Source: Bombyx mori (taxonomy: Eukaryota; Arthropoda; Insecta; Lepidoptera; Bombycidae). From it: 64,000 nucleotides of DNA. The first letter of the stretch is position 1, and the number at the start of each line of letters is the position of its first letter. Location: positions 15,004,731 to 15,068,730 of the forward strand of contig NC_085117.1 of NCBI RefSeq assembly GCF_030269925.1, written 5' to 3'. The translations under genes were made by a program, and so were the position numbers. The notes under the pieces were generated by a model. It saw nothing but the letters and a program-made list of their open reading frames with translations, made no database searches and was not told where the DNA came from. Of this stretch, positions 1-11,190 are shown one piece after another.

Positions 1-234
1 TGGAGCTCGATGGGGTTTAGTCGGTAGTCGTTCTGCGGGGCAAGTGCTTCGCGCGCCTTTTTCAAGGCGTAGTCTCCTGTGAGAAATTGGGGGAGGTGAA
101 GGACCTCGGCCCTTCTCTTCTCCCCTTCTTCCTCTCAGGAGGCGCCGGAGTCCGACATAACCCGGTTCGTTACCCTCCTCGACCGGGTATCCGTAAATGG
201 ATTCCCCAGCGATAAAAAAAAAAAAAAAAAAAAA
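1..234 (+). mobile_element. 3' end of a non-LTR retrotransposon, cut by the window edge
   Basis: A GC-rich stretch, unlike the AT-rich DNA after it, ends in an uninterrupted run of 21 A at 214-234. This is the usual look of a 5'-truncated LINE 3' untranslated region with its poly(A) tail. No reading frame is visible in it. The clade cannot be told from this much sequence. Confidence 0.65.
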
Positions 235-286
235 CATTGGAAATCCAACTTAAGTTTAGTAATATTATGAGTATATACATATATAA

Positions 287-558
287 TCTATATATATAAA
301 AATGAATTGCTGTTCGTTAGTTTCGCTAAAACTCGAGAACGGCTGAACCGATTTGACTAATTTTGGTCTTGAATTATTTGTGGAAGTCCAGAGAAAGTTT
401 AAAACGTAGATAAATATGAAAATGCTTGGAATTAAACAAAAATAACAATTTTGTTTTTCCTTTGATGTGTCCCCCGTCCCGTTTTAAGTTTATTTTATTC
501 AAAAGTTAGGTCTTTTATTTATCGATTAAGGCACTACGAAGGCTGCCGGTTCAGATAC
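287..558 (+). mobile_element. Degraded non-autonomous Helitron-like element
   Basis: Starts TCTATATATA directly after an A and carries GAACGGCTGAACCGATTT near the 5' end, words I associate with a common lepidopteran Helitron-type repeat. The expected CTAG 3' terminus is eroded (GGTTCAGATACTA near 549-560), so the right boundary is approximate. Confidence 0.5.
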
Positions 559-559
559 T

Positions 560-2262
560 ATAATATACATAATTATGTTTTAATTTCAATGCGATACGAT
601 TTTTATTGAGCAACACTAAAATGTACTTTTTGCCTTTAAATAGGAAGCACAATATAAGCATTGACCAATTTTTATTTATTTTTTATATCTATTTTTGTTG
701 GTTTTTTTTATAATTTGGAGTTTGTTCGAAACCTCCAGCCTATTCCAGGCCCCACAGGCCTATCTTGGCCTCTATGTCGAGACACGAGCCTATTCCAGAA
801 AGTAGGAGATCTTTCTTCAGTGCTTTTGACAAGCGTATCGGTTACACGAACGTATGAAACTAGCACTTCGCTTAATAGGTCTTCTGGCGGAAATTGGCTT
901 ATTATTTATTATAAACACGCAACCCACAATTGAATTATAACATTATAAAAGAAACATCTCAAATTTGTTTTCTTATTCCACAGATTAAAGATTATAGATT
1001 CACAAACTATATAACGCGATAATGGAAGCAATTTATTTTTACATTAATCCATGTTACCACTGCAAGTTATATCGTTATTGTTAAAGACCAATATCTTCAT
1101 AAACATAAACCAATATATCAATTTCAGATTTTCGTATTACTTTTGCAAGAAATTGATATCAAAATCAGATTACGATTATTGCGCTTAAGGGATTTGTCTT
1201 TTTTTCCTAAAATAGAAGACAGTTGTTATCAACGAAACCAAAGCAAAGTGTTTTATTAACATTCTTAGTGATACTTGAGGTACATAAAGTATCAAAATTG
1301 CCTGGCAAAAAAATACACAATTCCATTCATTAAGTCAATAAACTGAAATTTAATTCTGGATGCATTAGCTACGTAATTGTTTGGGGAATACACACTGCGA
1401 AGGATGATGTTAAACTCCAGAGAATCGCTTGAGGCACGATCGCAAACATTTGCAGAGAGCCAAGTGATCTCGGCAAATAAAATCCGCGGAAAAATACTTT
1501 ATCTACAGTTCAAACTCTTTCTTATCAGATTTTATTGTAATAAACAAACAAACGTATTATTTTCGTCGTTGATTATTTCTGTAAGGAAAAATAAAAGTTT
1601 TAAAAGCGATATTCTTCCTTTTTTTTTTTTTTGACGCTGTGGAATCCTTTTACGGTTACCCGGTCGATATTCTTCCTATTACTATTAATTTCTTAAATCG
1701 AACGTAGAAGACGCAAACAAATTGATAATGACCCTGATAATTTAAAACAAATAAAAGTATCTACTTTTTTTATGATAGAAGATTCCACTTCAGCAGGACA
1801 GTAATCTATCTACTAATAGAAATACAGGTTGAAGGGATTCCTTGCGTACAAATAAAAAAAAAAACGATTTATAAGTTTTACGATTCGGACATAATAATTC
1901 ACCAAAAGCTTAGAGCTGGTTCACGCCGTGTCGAAACAATACAAATTGGAGCCATTTACCAAAAGCTTAAACAACATTGATCACTAAGGATTGTGTTCCT
2001 TCAAAGATAATATAATATTAAATGAGTATAGCTTACTGCAGACTTTGATTTACTTAAAGTTGAACTGAGGCAAAACACAAGGAAATTGTATAACAGTTAA
2101 AATACATGATCTACTATTTGCTGGTCACTTGCTAATCACCGGATCAACACAAATACATTACAATGTAGCAATATATTATTAGTAACTCAGTATATCCGGA
2201 TACAGTAAAGTGATTATTAATATTTTCTAATTTTCTAAAATACAACAGATAATAATAAAATC
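560..2262. other. Gene-free AT-rich stretch
   Basis: No convincing exon or RNA gene. Short open frames at 661-933 and 1377-1634 have no recognisable motif and biased, low-complexity composition. There is a 14-base T run at 1619-1632. Confidence 0.6.
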
Positions 2263-2263
2263 T

Positions 2264-2524
2264 TCACTGGTGGTAGGAGGACCTCTTATGAGTCCGCACG
2301 GGTAGGTACCACCAACCACCCTGTCTATTTCTACCGTGAAGCAGTAATGCGTTTCGGTTTGAAGGGTAGGGACGTTGTAACTATACTGAGACCTTAGAAC
2401 TCATATCTCAAGGTTGGTGGCGGCATTTAATTTGTAGATTTCTATGGGCTCCGGTTACCACTTAATACCAGGCGGGCTGTGAGCTCGTCCACCCATCAAT
2501 GCAATAAATAATAAATAAATAAAA
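2264..2524 (+). mobile_element. Family A repeat, near full length
   Basis: Begins ACTGGTGGTAGG, carries GAAGCAGTAATGCGTTTCGG and ends in an AATAA-rich tail. The family occurs more than ten times here in both orientations and is a 3'-anchored interspersed repeat typical of the silkworm genome. Whether it is a SINE or a truncated LINE is not settled by this sequence. Confidence 0.8.
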
Positions 2525-3036
2525 GATAAAGAGACACCCAGATTTATACAGATTACCCACAATCCGTTTGTGGCTCGATGCATACCTATACAACGGTGAA
2601 GACGGCTAGGCCATGTCGATCAAATCAATATCTTTTAAATATTGCTGACTGCTTTTGGTGGATGATGTTTTAAATTTCGAAACACCCATTTAACGAGCAT
2701 TGATTTTTTTATAATTGGAAACAGCTGCAAAGACAACACAACATTTTTTTGCTAATTCTGCATGGACACGGATTTAATGGGCCGTTGTGAAATCAATGAC
2801 TCCAAATTACAAGGTCTGAAAACGTTAGTTGCCGACAAACGTAATAAAAGGTGTATGTCGGGCGGTCAGAGGATTTTACGTGATAATAGTCTCTGGTCTG
2901 AATATATGACCCTGGCCACTTCGAGAGGTTCTTATTAGCTGTCCATAACAGGTCACGAATAAGGTGTGGTTAGGTCATATCAAGAACATACCGGCGATCT
3001 AGAATAGCACCACTCCATCTCCTTTTTTATTTTATC

Positions 3037-3281
3037 TTTTTATTGCATAGATGTGTGGACGAGCTCACAGCTCACCTAGTGTTAAGTGGTTACCGGAGCC
3101 CATAAACATCTACAACGTAAATTCCGCCACCCACCTTGAGATATGAGTTCTAAGGTCTCGGTATAGTTACAACGGCTGCCCCACCCTTCAAACCGAAACG
3201 CGATACTGCTTCACGGCAGAAATAGGTAGGGTGGTGGTACCTACCCGCGCGGACTCACAAGAGGTCCTATCACTCCTACTA
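3037..3281 (-). mobile_element. Family A repeat, inverted
   Basis: Reverse complement of the copy at 2264, from TTTTATTGCATAG to the end of GAGGTCCTA. With that copy it makes an inverted pair about 510 bp apart. A decayed plus-strand tail of the same family also shows at about 3525-3580. Confidence 0.8.
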
Positions 3282-3847
3282 TGGGTTTCATAAAAGGCGA
3301 ATATTGGTTTCACCGAAGAATGAGTAACACTGTTCTCGAAATTGTATATTAGTTTACTGAAATCGCCAGCTCGCGTAAAATGGCGGTAGGGTGTTTTATG
3401 AGTTCGTATGAGCAAGGGACCTCCATCCTACAATCTTATGTTGAACAATTATGCACAGATTAATAACAGAAATAGAGATATGCAGAGTTAGTGGGATTTG
3501 CTAGATTTGCATCACATAAAGGCATCTATGGGCTCAGATAACCACTTTACAGTGTGAGGACAGTGAGCAACATGTGTGCTATGCCAATAAAAACAAGTAG
3601 GTTTTGAGTAGAGCCGATTTTGGTTAAGTAAAACATATTCTAATACGTCTGTTAAGGGGCAAGTGCATGCTCTATTTCGTACTAAAGTTTGATAAGCAAA
3701 AAAACAATCAAAAGAGTAAACCCCTGAGTAAAACCCTCGCCAACGAATCTTGGATAACCAACAACGCCGGAATCTCGCATCCCCAAAATATTCTGTTGGA
3801 TAAAAACCAACGTGCAGTTGTCTGCCAACCGACGAATAGTTCACAAG

Positions 3848-4030
3848 ATGAGTTTAGCCCACTGAGTTTCTCGCCGGTTCTTCTCAGTGAGTCGCGTTTC
3901 CGATCCGGTGGTAGATTCTGCGAAGCACTGCTCTTGCTAGAACCAGTGTTAGTAACACTCCCGGTTTGATCCTCGTGAGCTCACCTACCAGCTCGGTGAA
4001 TCGATAATAACCCCTCTACTTTACTAGAAT
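3848..4030 (+). mobile_element. Family C: 3' end of a non-LTR retrotransposon
   Basis: Contains CCCACTGAGTTTCTCGCCGG and GGTGGTAGATTCTGCGAAGC in the sense orientation. These are the same words found antisense downstream of reverse transcriptase remnants at 13828-14112 and 44566-45234. Only the untranslated 3' part is present. Confidence 0.7.
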
Positions 4031-5178
4031 AGGAAAAGAAAAAGATGAGTGTTGTGGACATCTTATTTTTTTACCATAGTTCCTCTCTTCGTTATGGTAC
4101 TTTGTTATCAGCCCACACGGCACTAACTAGCCTTAGGTATACATGCTGCGAAGCAATGCAATCTAATTTGAGGGGTTAGAAAGCAGGAATTCTAATGCAG
4201 TCGACATTCCGATAGTTTTTAAGTAGTAAGTAATATTATTGACGTGGCGCTTAGTTTCCCGTAGCCACTCAACATCTACAGGTCCGTGGGCTCGTTGTAC
4301 TCAACAACAACAATAATAGAAATTTCGAATACAAATTTTATTTTATCAAATAGAATAAAGAGTTACAATTAGGAGATTTAACATAGCTAGTTCCGTATTA
4401 CAATTTATCTAATTGATTATATTATCCAATTTATAATTTAATTTAATTAGTCTATCTGATCAACGTACAGGATTCATTATCATCGTTTTATCTTTCTGCC
4501 GCTCGAGAAAATGATTTCGTTGGTGGTCACATAATTTCACTCGTATTGAAATGTCGTATTAATTATTGTATTATTAATTATAGCTGAACGTCATCTTGTA
4601 CGAAGGTTGTAATAAAAATAACAATTAATTTAATTAATTGAACCGCCACCTACGGTCGTCCGCACCGCAGTCAGCCTACTAATGACCAATAACCATAATT
4701 CGTTGTCATTGTCGTAATGTAATATGATTATATTAAATAGTTAATTAGTGGATGAGGCAATTTTAATTGGATATGAATTCTATAATCATTTCGTTTTCGA
4801 GTCACGATTTTTAATTTAAAATTCTCTTGGATGTTTCGTAACTTAAAAATTGTCGTAGAACGAATCGTTTTGAATCGTGATTTAAGGTAAACGTAATTTG
4901 CATTGTATTTTAATTAATTTAAAAAAAAATCTATTCACAAAAAGAGAACCTTTTCGTAAATTATTATATTGTTACATTAATTTAATATTATATGCATAAA
5001 ATTAATTAAATTAAATTACTTAATCTAAATAATTAATTAATATGATATATGAAATTGTGAGATTACAGTTTTTTTTTTGTTTTCATAGTAAACATTTTTT
5101 GTAAGGTCTGGGTTGTTTCGGACAGCGATTCTTTGGAACATTTTCATACAAATTATATATCAGATATGAATGCATTAT
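4031..5178. other. Gene-free, very AT-rich spacer
   Basis: Dominated by A/T with many TTAATTAA-like words between 4400 and 5060. No coding potential is visible. It lies 3' of the cysteine synthase-like gene. Confidence 0.6.
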
Positions 5179-5184
5179 TTTATT
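5179..5184 (-). terminator. Polyadenylation signal of the cysteine synthase-like gene
   Basis: AATAAA on the minus strand, about 107 nt after the stop codon at 5291-5293. Confidence 0.55.
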
Positions 5185-5290
5185 AGTGTATAAAATTACC
5201 AGATCACTATTGGTTTAAAACTAACTAAAAATGTACAAACTGATAAACACGGAGCACATTTGTAGAAGTATAAGTATTCTTATAAAGAAT

Positions 5291-6268
5291 TTACGTAAAC
5301 TCTTCAGGCACTGGAGTATATTTCAAGCCGGTGTCATTGAGCATGGTGACTACCCACGAATCCTCAGGCAACTGTCCAGACTTCAGCAACTTGACGGCCG
5401 CTGCTACATTAGCAGCACTTGTGTAGCCCACATATAAACCTTCTTTCTCGCCAATCAGCTTTTTATACTCCATCGCTTCCTCATCAGATACGCTCAGGGT
5501 GCCATCCATGTACTCACGTTTGAATAAATTCGGAACGCAACCGTAACCTGACCCTTGTAGGAGATGAAGGGGCTTTATGACTGGCAGTCCTCTTATTGGT
5601 TGAGCGCCTTCAGGTTCAACAACGTACGCCTTCAAATCTGGATTCTTTTCCTTTAAATACCTTGTAGTTCCAGTAAAAGTGCCCGCGGTACCGACAGTAG
5701 CAACAAATGCGTCAACACGATGTCCAGTCTGTCTCCATATCTCAGGTCCTGTGGTTTGGTAGTGAGACTCGGAGTTGGCGTCGTTGTTGAACTGATTCAC
5801 ATAATATGCGCCGGTTTCCTTTACAATTCTTAGGCCTACTTCCTCCACTGCTTTTACATCGTTCAAAGTCACGTTTCCGTACGTGCCTTCCACTTGCGGA
5901 ACTCTTACGCATTTGGCCCCGAGAGCCTCCATATGTATGGCCCTTTGAGCACTGTTTCCTTTTGACATGGCAAGCGTTAGCGGATGACCCAATACAGCAC
6001 ACACGACGGCGAGCCCACATCCTTGATTTCCCGATGTCACTTCCACAACTGGCTCTTTAGGTTTCAGTTCACCAGAGGCCAACGCTTTCTTGATCATGCA
6101 AAGTGATGACCGGCACTTAATAGATGCTCCCGGGTTCATGAACTCACATTTCGCCAAGATCCTTCCGGGGCCAGGGTGAAGGCGATCGAGCGCTACTATA
6201 GGCGTATTGCCGATGAGATCCAAGGCTGATGCCTTGATTTCGTTGTCAACGCTATTATTGTTTGCCAT
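5291..6268 (-). CDS. Cysteine synthase / beta-cyanoalanine synthase-like enzyme, intronless
   Basis: A 325-residue single-domain, PLP-dependent beta-substituting enzyme of the OASS/CBS fold. Residues 45-53 (NPGASIKCR) hold the Schiff-base lysine, K51. TSGNQG (78-83) fits the substrate loop (family usually TSGNTG), GTAGT (193-197) the phosphate cup (usually GTGGT) and YTSAAN (282-287) the pyridine-nitrogen serine, S284. There is no heme or CBS domain, so it is not an animal cystathionine beta-synthase. Established knowledge: Lepidoptera and mites carry a bacterial gene of this type, gained by horizontal transfer, that makes beta-cyanoalanine from cysteine and cyanide and has some cysteine synthase activity. 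The lack of introns fits that origin. The ATG at 6266-6268 gives the natural N-terminus for the family. No targeting peptide is obvious. The substitutions N-Q-G and G-T-A-G-T are unusual and may mean an altered paralog. Activity is inferred. Confidence 0.93.
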   Translation of the reverse strand: MANNNSVDNEIKASALDLIGNTPIVALDRLHPGPGRILAKCEFMNPGASIKCRSSLCMIKKALASGELKPKEPVVEVTSGNQGCGLAVVCAVLGHPLTLAMSKGNSAQRAIHMEALGAKCVRVPQVEGTYGNVTLNDVKAVEEVGLRIVKETGAYYVNQFNNDANSESHYQTTGPEIWRQTGHRVDAFVATVGTAGTFTGTTRYLKEKNPDLKAYVVEPEGAQPIRGLPVIKPLHLLQGSGYGCVPNLFKREYMDGTLSVSDEEAMEYKKLIGEKEGLYVGYTSAANVAAAVKLLKSGQLPEDSWVVTMLNDTGLKYTPVPEEFT

Positions 6269-6333
6269 CGCACAACTTAGGCTAAATAATTAAACTGATA
6301 AACACTTGTTGACAACAGTAATACCGGTTGCGT

Positions 6334-6368
6334 ACTGTGATGTGCTATTGTTATTCCGAACTTTTAAA
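6334..6368 (-). promoter_or_regulatory. Possible core promoter of the cysteine synthase-like gene
   Basis: On the minus strand TTTAAAAG (6368-6361) lies about 27 nt before TCACAGT (6340-6334), a spacing like TATA box to initiator. The implied 5' leader is about 70 nt. Prediction by eye only. Confidence 0.3.
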
Positions 6369-6445
6369 TGCTGCTCGACAGTGATTAAGAGTGGCGCTGA
6401 AATATCGTTCAGCCTAACGTCGTACTAGACCGAGCACCACAAATA

Positions 6446-6479
6446 ACAGAGCACGCGTTATTTGCGTATAGTGCTCTGT
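6446..6479. repeat. 9-bp perfect inverted repeat upstream of the cysteine synthase-like gene
   Basis: ACAGAGCAC (6446-6454) is repeated inverted as GTGCTCTGT (6471-6479), and ACAGAGTGCTC follows near 6505. It sits about 80-110 bp beyond the predicted TATA-like box. Function unknown. Confidence 0.5.
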
Positions 6480-6524
6480 AGATATATGTACGATAAATTG
6501 ATAATACAGAGTGCTCTTTAAACA

Positions 6525-9202
6525 TTGAGGCTAATTTACCTAAAAAAAAAAACTTACAATCAAATCGAAAAAGTTTATCATTTTGGCTTCCCCTTTTGAG
6601 TTTTTAACTAAGCACAGCTAATTATCGCAGTATTTTCAAAGGTGTGATAACCCATTTCTCTACGATTTCCAACATGAAAGTTATGGACTATGTTAGATGC
6701 CAACAAAAAAAAATGGAATTTTCATTGACAATTAAAATTTGTTAATAAATAAAACTAAGATAAGTAATGCTGAACTGAGGAGTACGTTCACAGATTTGAT
6801 TTCAAATGAATTTTAAAATAGTCGTCATTGCTATTTTATTTATCAGAATCCAATACGTTTACTGGACAATTGAAAAAATGTAATTTTGAAGGTACCTAAC
6901 CATTTTGATGATACTTCACTTGAATAAATTCAAGTCTTCGACTTGGCTCCAGTTGCCACTTAACATCTACCGACATTAAGGTGTCGTGATCGCACCCATA
7001 AATCAACAAAAATAAAGTTTCGGCGTTTGAAGATATATGTTTTTAATCATTATCAAATTCTCGAAAACCTTATTAAAAACCAAATTGAACAACAAGTGGG
7101 ACTGAAAAAAATTCTTATTTTTTTTAAACTTATGAGACACCCTATATGTAGATGAACGTAAACTTAAACAATAAGCACACGTATCGCCTTTCAAGTAACT
7201 CATAATGAATTTCGACCTAAGATAAAGATAAATAAGCTATTGTTTTCACCTGAATATTGTGAGTAAAACGTGGATTGATACTGTGGCAAGTACCTACTTT
7301 TTAAAAGTAATTATGTGATTCACTTCTTAGATAATTACTTTAAGGTTTTTAATGCATAATGTTAAATGGTTAGCAGAAGTTATTTACATCACAACGTAAA
7401 CACCACCACTGACCACCAACATGAGATTTAAATCTAAACTAGCTTTCACAATATGACGGCTGTTTGTATACTTCCAGCTCGACGCATTACCGCTTTGGGA
7501 CAGAAATATGCAGGCTAGTGGTACTAATCAAACGAGCGAAGGATACGTCATATCACCATACTACCTGTGAGGACAGCCAATTCAGCTTTAATAGCCGTAA
7601 ATGCACTTCACACTTTAGTAAAAATCACGAGTTATACAAAAGAGACTTTATGGGAGCTAAACAAGACAAAATGGTGCTACACTCTGTTTTAATAAACCGA
7701 ATAATCATGTCAACAAATTACATTATGTTTGCGCCAACTGGCAAAACACACAAAAAGTGCAAATAAAGGCCCACCCCTCGACATTCGGCCGATTATCACA
7801 CAAGTGGCAATTCCTGAGCGTTTGACAACTGCAATTTTGAGACGCACTATAATTTTGATAAAATAGTCTTTTTCTATTTCATTTTAAGGTTCAGTTTCAT
7901 CTGACGTGAACCATTCAAATGTGAATTTGATCGTACGTTCTAAAATAGACCCTACGTCATTGGGTTAGGATTACATAGCGGTAGAATGATCACGGAGTTA
8001 AGCTGAAGCTACAGATGTCAATGCGAATCTGGTCCATTGTTAACAAATATGGGTACAATTGTGCACAACGCGTTGCATTATTATATTATTTGAGGAAGGC
8101 AAGTGGACCGATGAAGCCAAATGTCGTCTATTTGTTAATTGAGGTATGCATTCAAAATTCGAAACTAATGCTTTGAACAAATCGGTATATGGATTTCAAA
8201 TTTATCCTTCATGAGACAGATATAGAAGTCACTTGTGAATTTACCTTTTCATCGTAAGGACGAGTATTATTTTTTGTCGAAAATCAATGTATCCCTTGAA
8301 AGGTTTAATGAATAATAATTGAAAAGATTCCTAATAATATAAACCTTATACTAATCTACTCTGATCACTAAATCAACACACTTACGGCGTGTTGTAATAA
8401 TTTATAGGACCTTTGCCAGATTAATGCATTGAGTACCTATCTTTTAGATTTTTTAATAGATGAAATATAACAATCGACACGTATCAGGACATCTGTTGGA
8501 CTGGTTTACTAGTTTATTCGATAGCTCTAAACATCATTGGTTTATTGTTCCAGTAAACGTGCTGAAAATGTCTTATTCCCACGAAGGTGCAGGTGTGCCG
8601 CATACAATGCTGCGGCTTGCTCGCATTCCAAACACCTAGCTTCAACGATTACGATCCTTATTCTCGAATCTTCGAAACATATGAACCCAAACACTGTTTC
8701 TGTAATATTTACTATTTATTTAAACAGATGCTTAATAAGGTATGTTTACCTGTAACCTCAATGAGGTGAAAAAAGTTGAAGTAGTATCGATACTATGAAT
8801 TTCACAAACAAAGAAGTGACTTCTTTTAATAGATTATGGTTGGATACATATTACCGAAAATTAAACATTGTACCGACCTTTTACTTGAAACTGGAATAAA
8901 GTTAAAACTATTGCCATAAAGAAAAAATAGAGAAAAAACAACATTGCACCTCTCTTATCGTAATTCAGCCGTAGAAAAAACACGTATATCGACATCGTAA
9001 CGTTTATAAAATGAAAGTACGTCTGTCGTTAGTCTTCATGGCTGAACCAATTTTGCGAAAGTGTGATGTTTGAATTTATCGTTTTGATCTTTGAAGGTGT
9101 TTACATTATTTTGCTACTTTGATTTTGAAAGACATACCACTCAAAGTTTAAATTTTTTTTTCGGAAAATTCGTAATTCTCTTCTTAGCACATATCATAAA
9201 AT
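6525..9202. other. Gene-free stretch with a decayed family A copy
   Basis: No supportable gene. A badly decayed minus-strand family A copy is recognisable at about 7342-7545 (GTTAAATGGTTA, CATGAGATTTAAA, ACGCATTACCGCTT). The 100-residue frame at 7464-7766 starts inside it and is not a gene. TAGTATCGATACTA near 8784 is a short palindrome. Confidence 0.55.
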
Positions 9203-9445
9203 ATTCTTCTTCTGGTCGTTCCCTTAATGCTGAGGATCGTGACTGTATGTCAATCTTCTCCACACGGTCCGGATCTGCGCCATATGTACCGCTCCCTGTA
9301 TCTGGCCTCTACTCACATCTTTGAGTTGGTCCACCCATCTAGCTGGCGCTCTTCCTCTAGGCACTTCCCCTCCATTTGTCCGAGAATTATGAGTTTCTCC
9401 AGGCTGTGGAACAGGGATCGCATTATGTGCCCAAAGAACCTTTTT
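9203..9445 (-). mobile_element. Fragment of an RTE-type LINE 3' coding end
   Basis: Read on the minus strand it gives pieces such as GHIMRSLFHSLEKLIILGQM, the C-terminal tail typical of RTE-like LINE polyproteins, broken by stops and frameshifts. The plus-strand frames here are antisense artefacts. Confidence 0.6.
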
Positions 9446-10815
9446 TTTTTATTGCCCTTGCAAAGATTCCTTTGAAAAAAAAATTTTTATATTTAATAAT
9501 AAACATAGAGGTTTATAATTTTAAGCCAATCTAATTATAATTAAAAAATATTCTTAATTATATGTATAATAACATTATTTATTATAATTATAATAATGCT
9601 AATTTACTAAAAGTAATTCAAAAAGTTGAGCCAATATTAGATTATAATTAAAAAATGTTTGTCTAAAATTTTTCTGTCAACTGAAACGACCAAAACCGAA
9701 CCATAGATCAATTCATTGCATTCATGCCAGAAAAGTACTATATTACATTGATACAATATTTACTAGCAATTGGTACAATATTTACTATCATTTATTACAA
9801 TATTTATTACATATCGATTACATGCATTAGATATTAATACCAAATTAGATTTTTCGCCTCATATTAGTAAATAATGTCGAACACTGCTTATCGAAAGCAC
9901 AAGAATAAAACCACCAAGTGAAATCGTGACTTGCATTACACAGTTAGTGATAGTCCCATTAAGAAATATCAATCCACGACAACACAAAACAAAAACTATT
10001 TATATTCTGGATAGCTCAAGATCCGTCTTACCAATACAAATAAATACTTACAATATTGCTCGCTATGTTTTACGTAGGTATTTAAAAATATATTCAATCT
10101 ATTTTTTAAAATCTTTGTGACATACTTTCTAGTAATACGATGAACTTATATCTAATATTGAGCATATGCCTGTTCATTTTGTAGGTAACGATTTTCCCCT
10201 ATTTAATAGCTACCCAATGCATGTTCACGATTGTCCTTGAATTTAATAATTCATTGAAAACACATAAAACTTCCGGTAATAGTAGTTCTATTTTTCCACA
10301 GGGAAAGGCAAAGGTATCAAACCATACAGCTTAATCTTTTATTTTATTCTTATGAGAAATTATAATTTGAAGAGAAATGAAATGAAGTTAATTAATTTTG
10401 AACATTAATCAATTGGCATGAAATTAAATGAAATGAAATGAGATGATATGATAATTGGTGAAATATAATCTCAGTAAAATGGTAGTTATTTACTGAGACT
10501 TTTTCAGTGGTCTTCTTGGAAGATCCCGAGAAGCTACGTCCAGTGGCTTTGTGTCATTTTCCCGCATTTGTGCACTTTCACAGATAATAAACAGTTAATA
10601 AACCACCGTATTATGCAATAACTAGAACAGCTTGACCTTTTTTTAGCATATAAAACACAAAACAACAACAGTAACTACACTTTTACAAATCTAACTCCGT
10701 GTATCATCCGATACTACTGAGATATTAACAGCCAAACGTGCAATGACGTTTCTCATTATAATTTTCACTATTTCATTTTAATTCGGTTCAGGCAGGGCAA
10801 ATTGCTCGTAGAACA
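9446..10815. other. AT-rich gene-free stretch with simple repeats
   Basis: No gene seen. GCCAAT...ATTATAATTAAAAAAT recurs at about 9524 and 9629 around an AT-rich core. An imperfect (GAAAT)n array lies at about 10376-10456. Confidence 0.55.
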
Positions 10816-10988
10816 GTGTGCTTAGTGCGAGTTTTTTAACGTTGTCGATAGCGTAAAAGTTAGCTCATATTTGTATGGAATGGGATCGTTCGCCTACGTT
10901 TGTCACTAGGGGCGCTGTTCCAACTGCATACAAAATTGGGTTAACTTTTACGATATCGAGAACGTTAAGAAATTCACACTAAGCACTC
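10816..10988. mobile_element. Palindromic MITE, family D copy 1
   Basis: 173 bp that fold almost end to end. GTGTGCTTAGTGCGAG at the left is matched inverted by the CACTAAGCAC end, and AACTTTTACG pairs with CGTAAAAGTT inside. Two related copies lie at 19138-19311 and 62677-62848. It has no coding content and is a non-autonomous foldback DNA transposon. The superfamily was not determined. Confidence 0.75.
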
Positions 10989-11128
10989 AGATGGCCGCTG
11001 TAATGCAATGCTGTCATAAATTTCTAGATTTTTTTCTATTAATTTGAATCTATTTTGCGGCAATAATAGAACGAGTTATTTGATCGTACGTTCTTGACGT
11101 ACATATTCAAACTACATATTTTAACAGC

Positions 11129-11190
11129 TTTTTTGCCTTTGTAGGCTGACGAGCGTACAGCCCACCTGATGGGGAGTGGTATCATAAGTA
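11129..11190 (-). mobile_element. Family B repeat, short fragment
   Basis: Contains TTTTGCCTTTGTAGGC and CAGCCCACCTGATGG. These match the 3' end of the repeat seen more fully at 52145-52257 and 55010-55118. Confidence 0.65.

Noticed and set aside
661..1634. Open frames of 90 and 85 residues
   Set aside because: Biased composition, no domain, no splice or promoter support.
3512..3969. Overlapping open frames on both strands (3512-3844 minus, 3667-3969 plus)
   Set aside because: They overlap decayed family A and family C repeat sequence and carry no protein motif.
5742..6060. Frames inside the cysteine synthase-like gene in other phases
   Set aside because: Shadows of the real coding frame.
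7464..7766. 100-residue plus frame
   Set aside because: Begins inside a decayed family A repeat; no motif.
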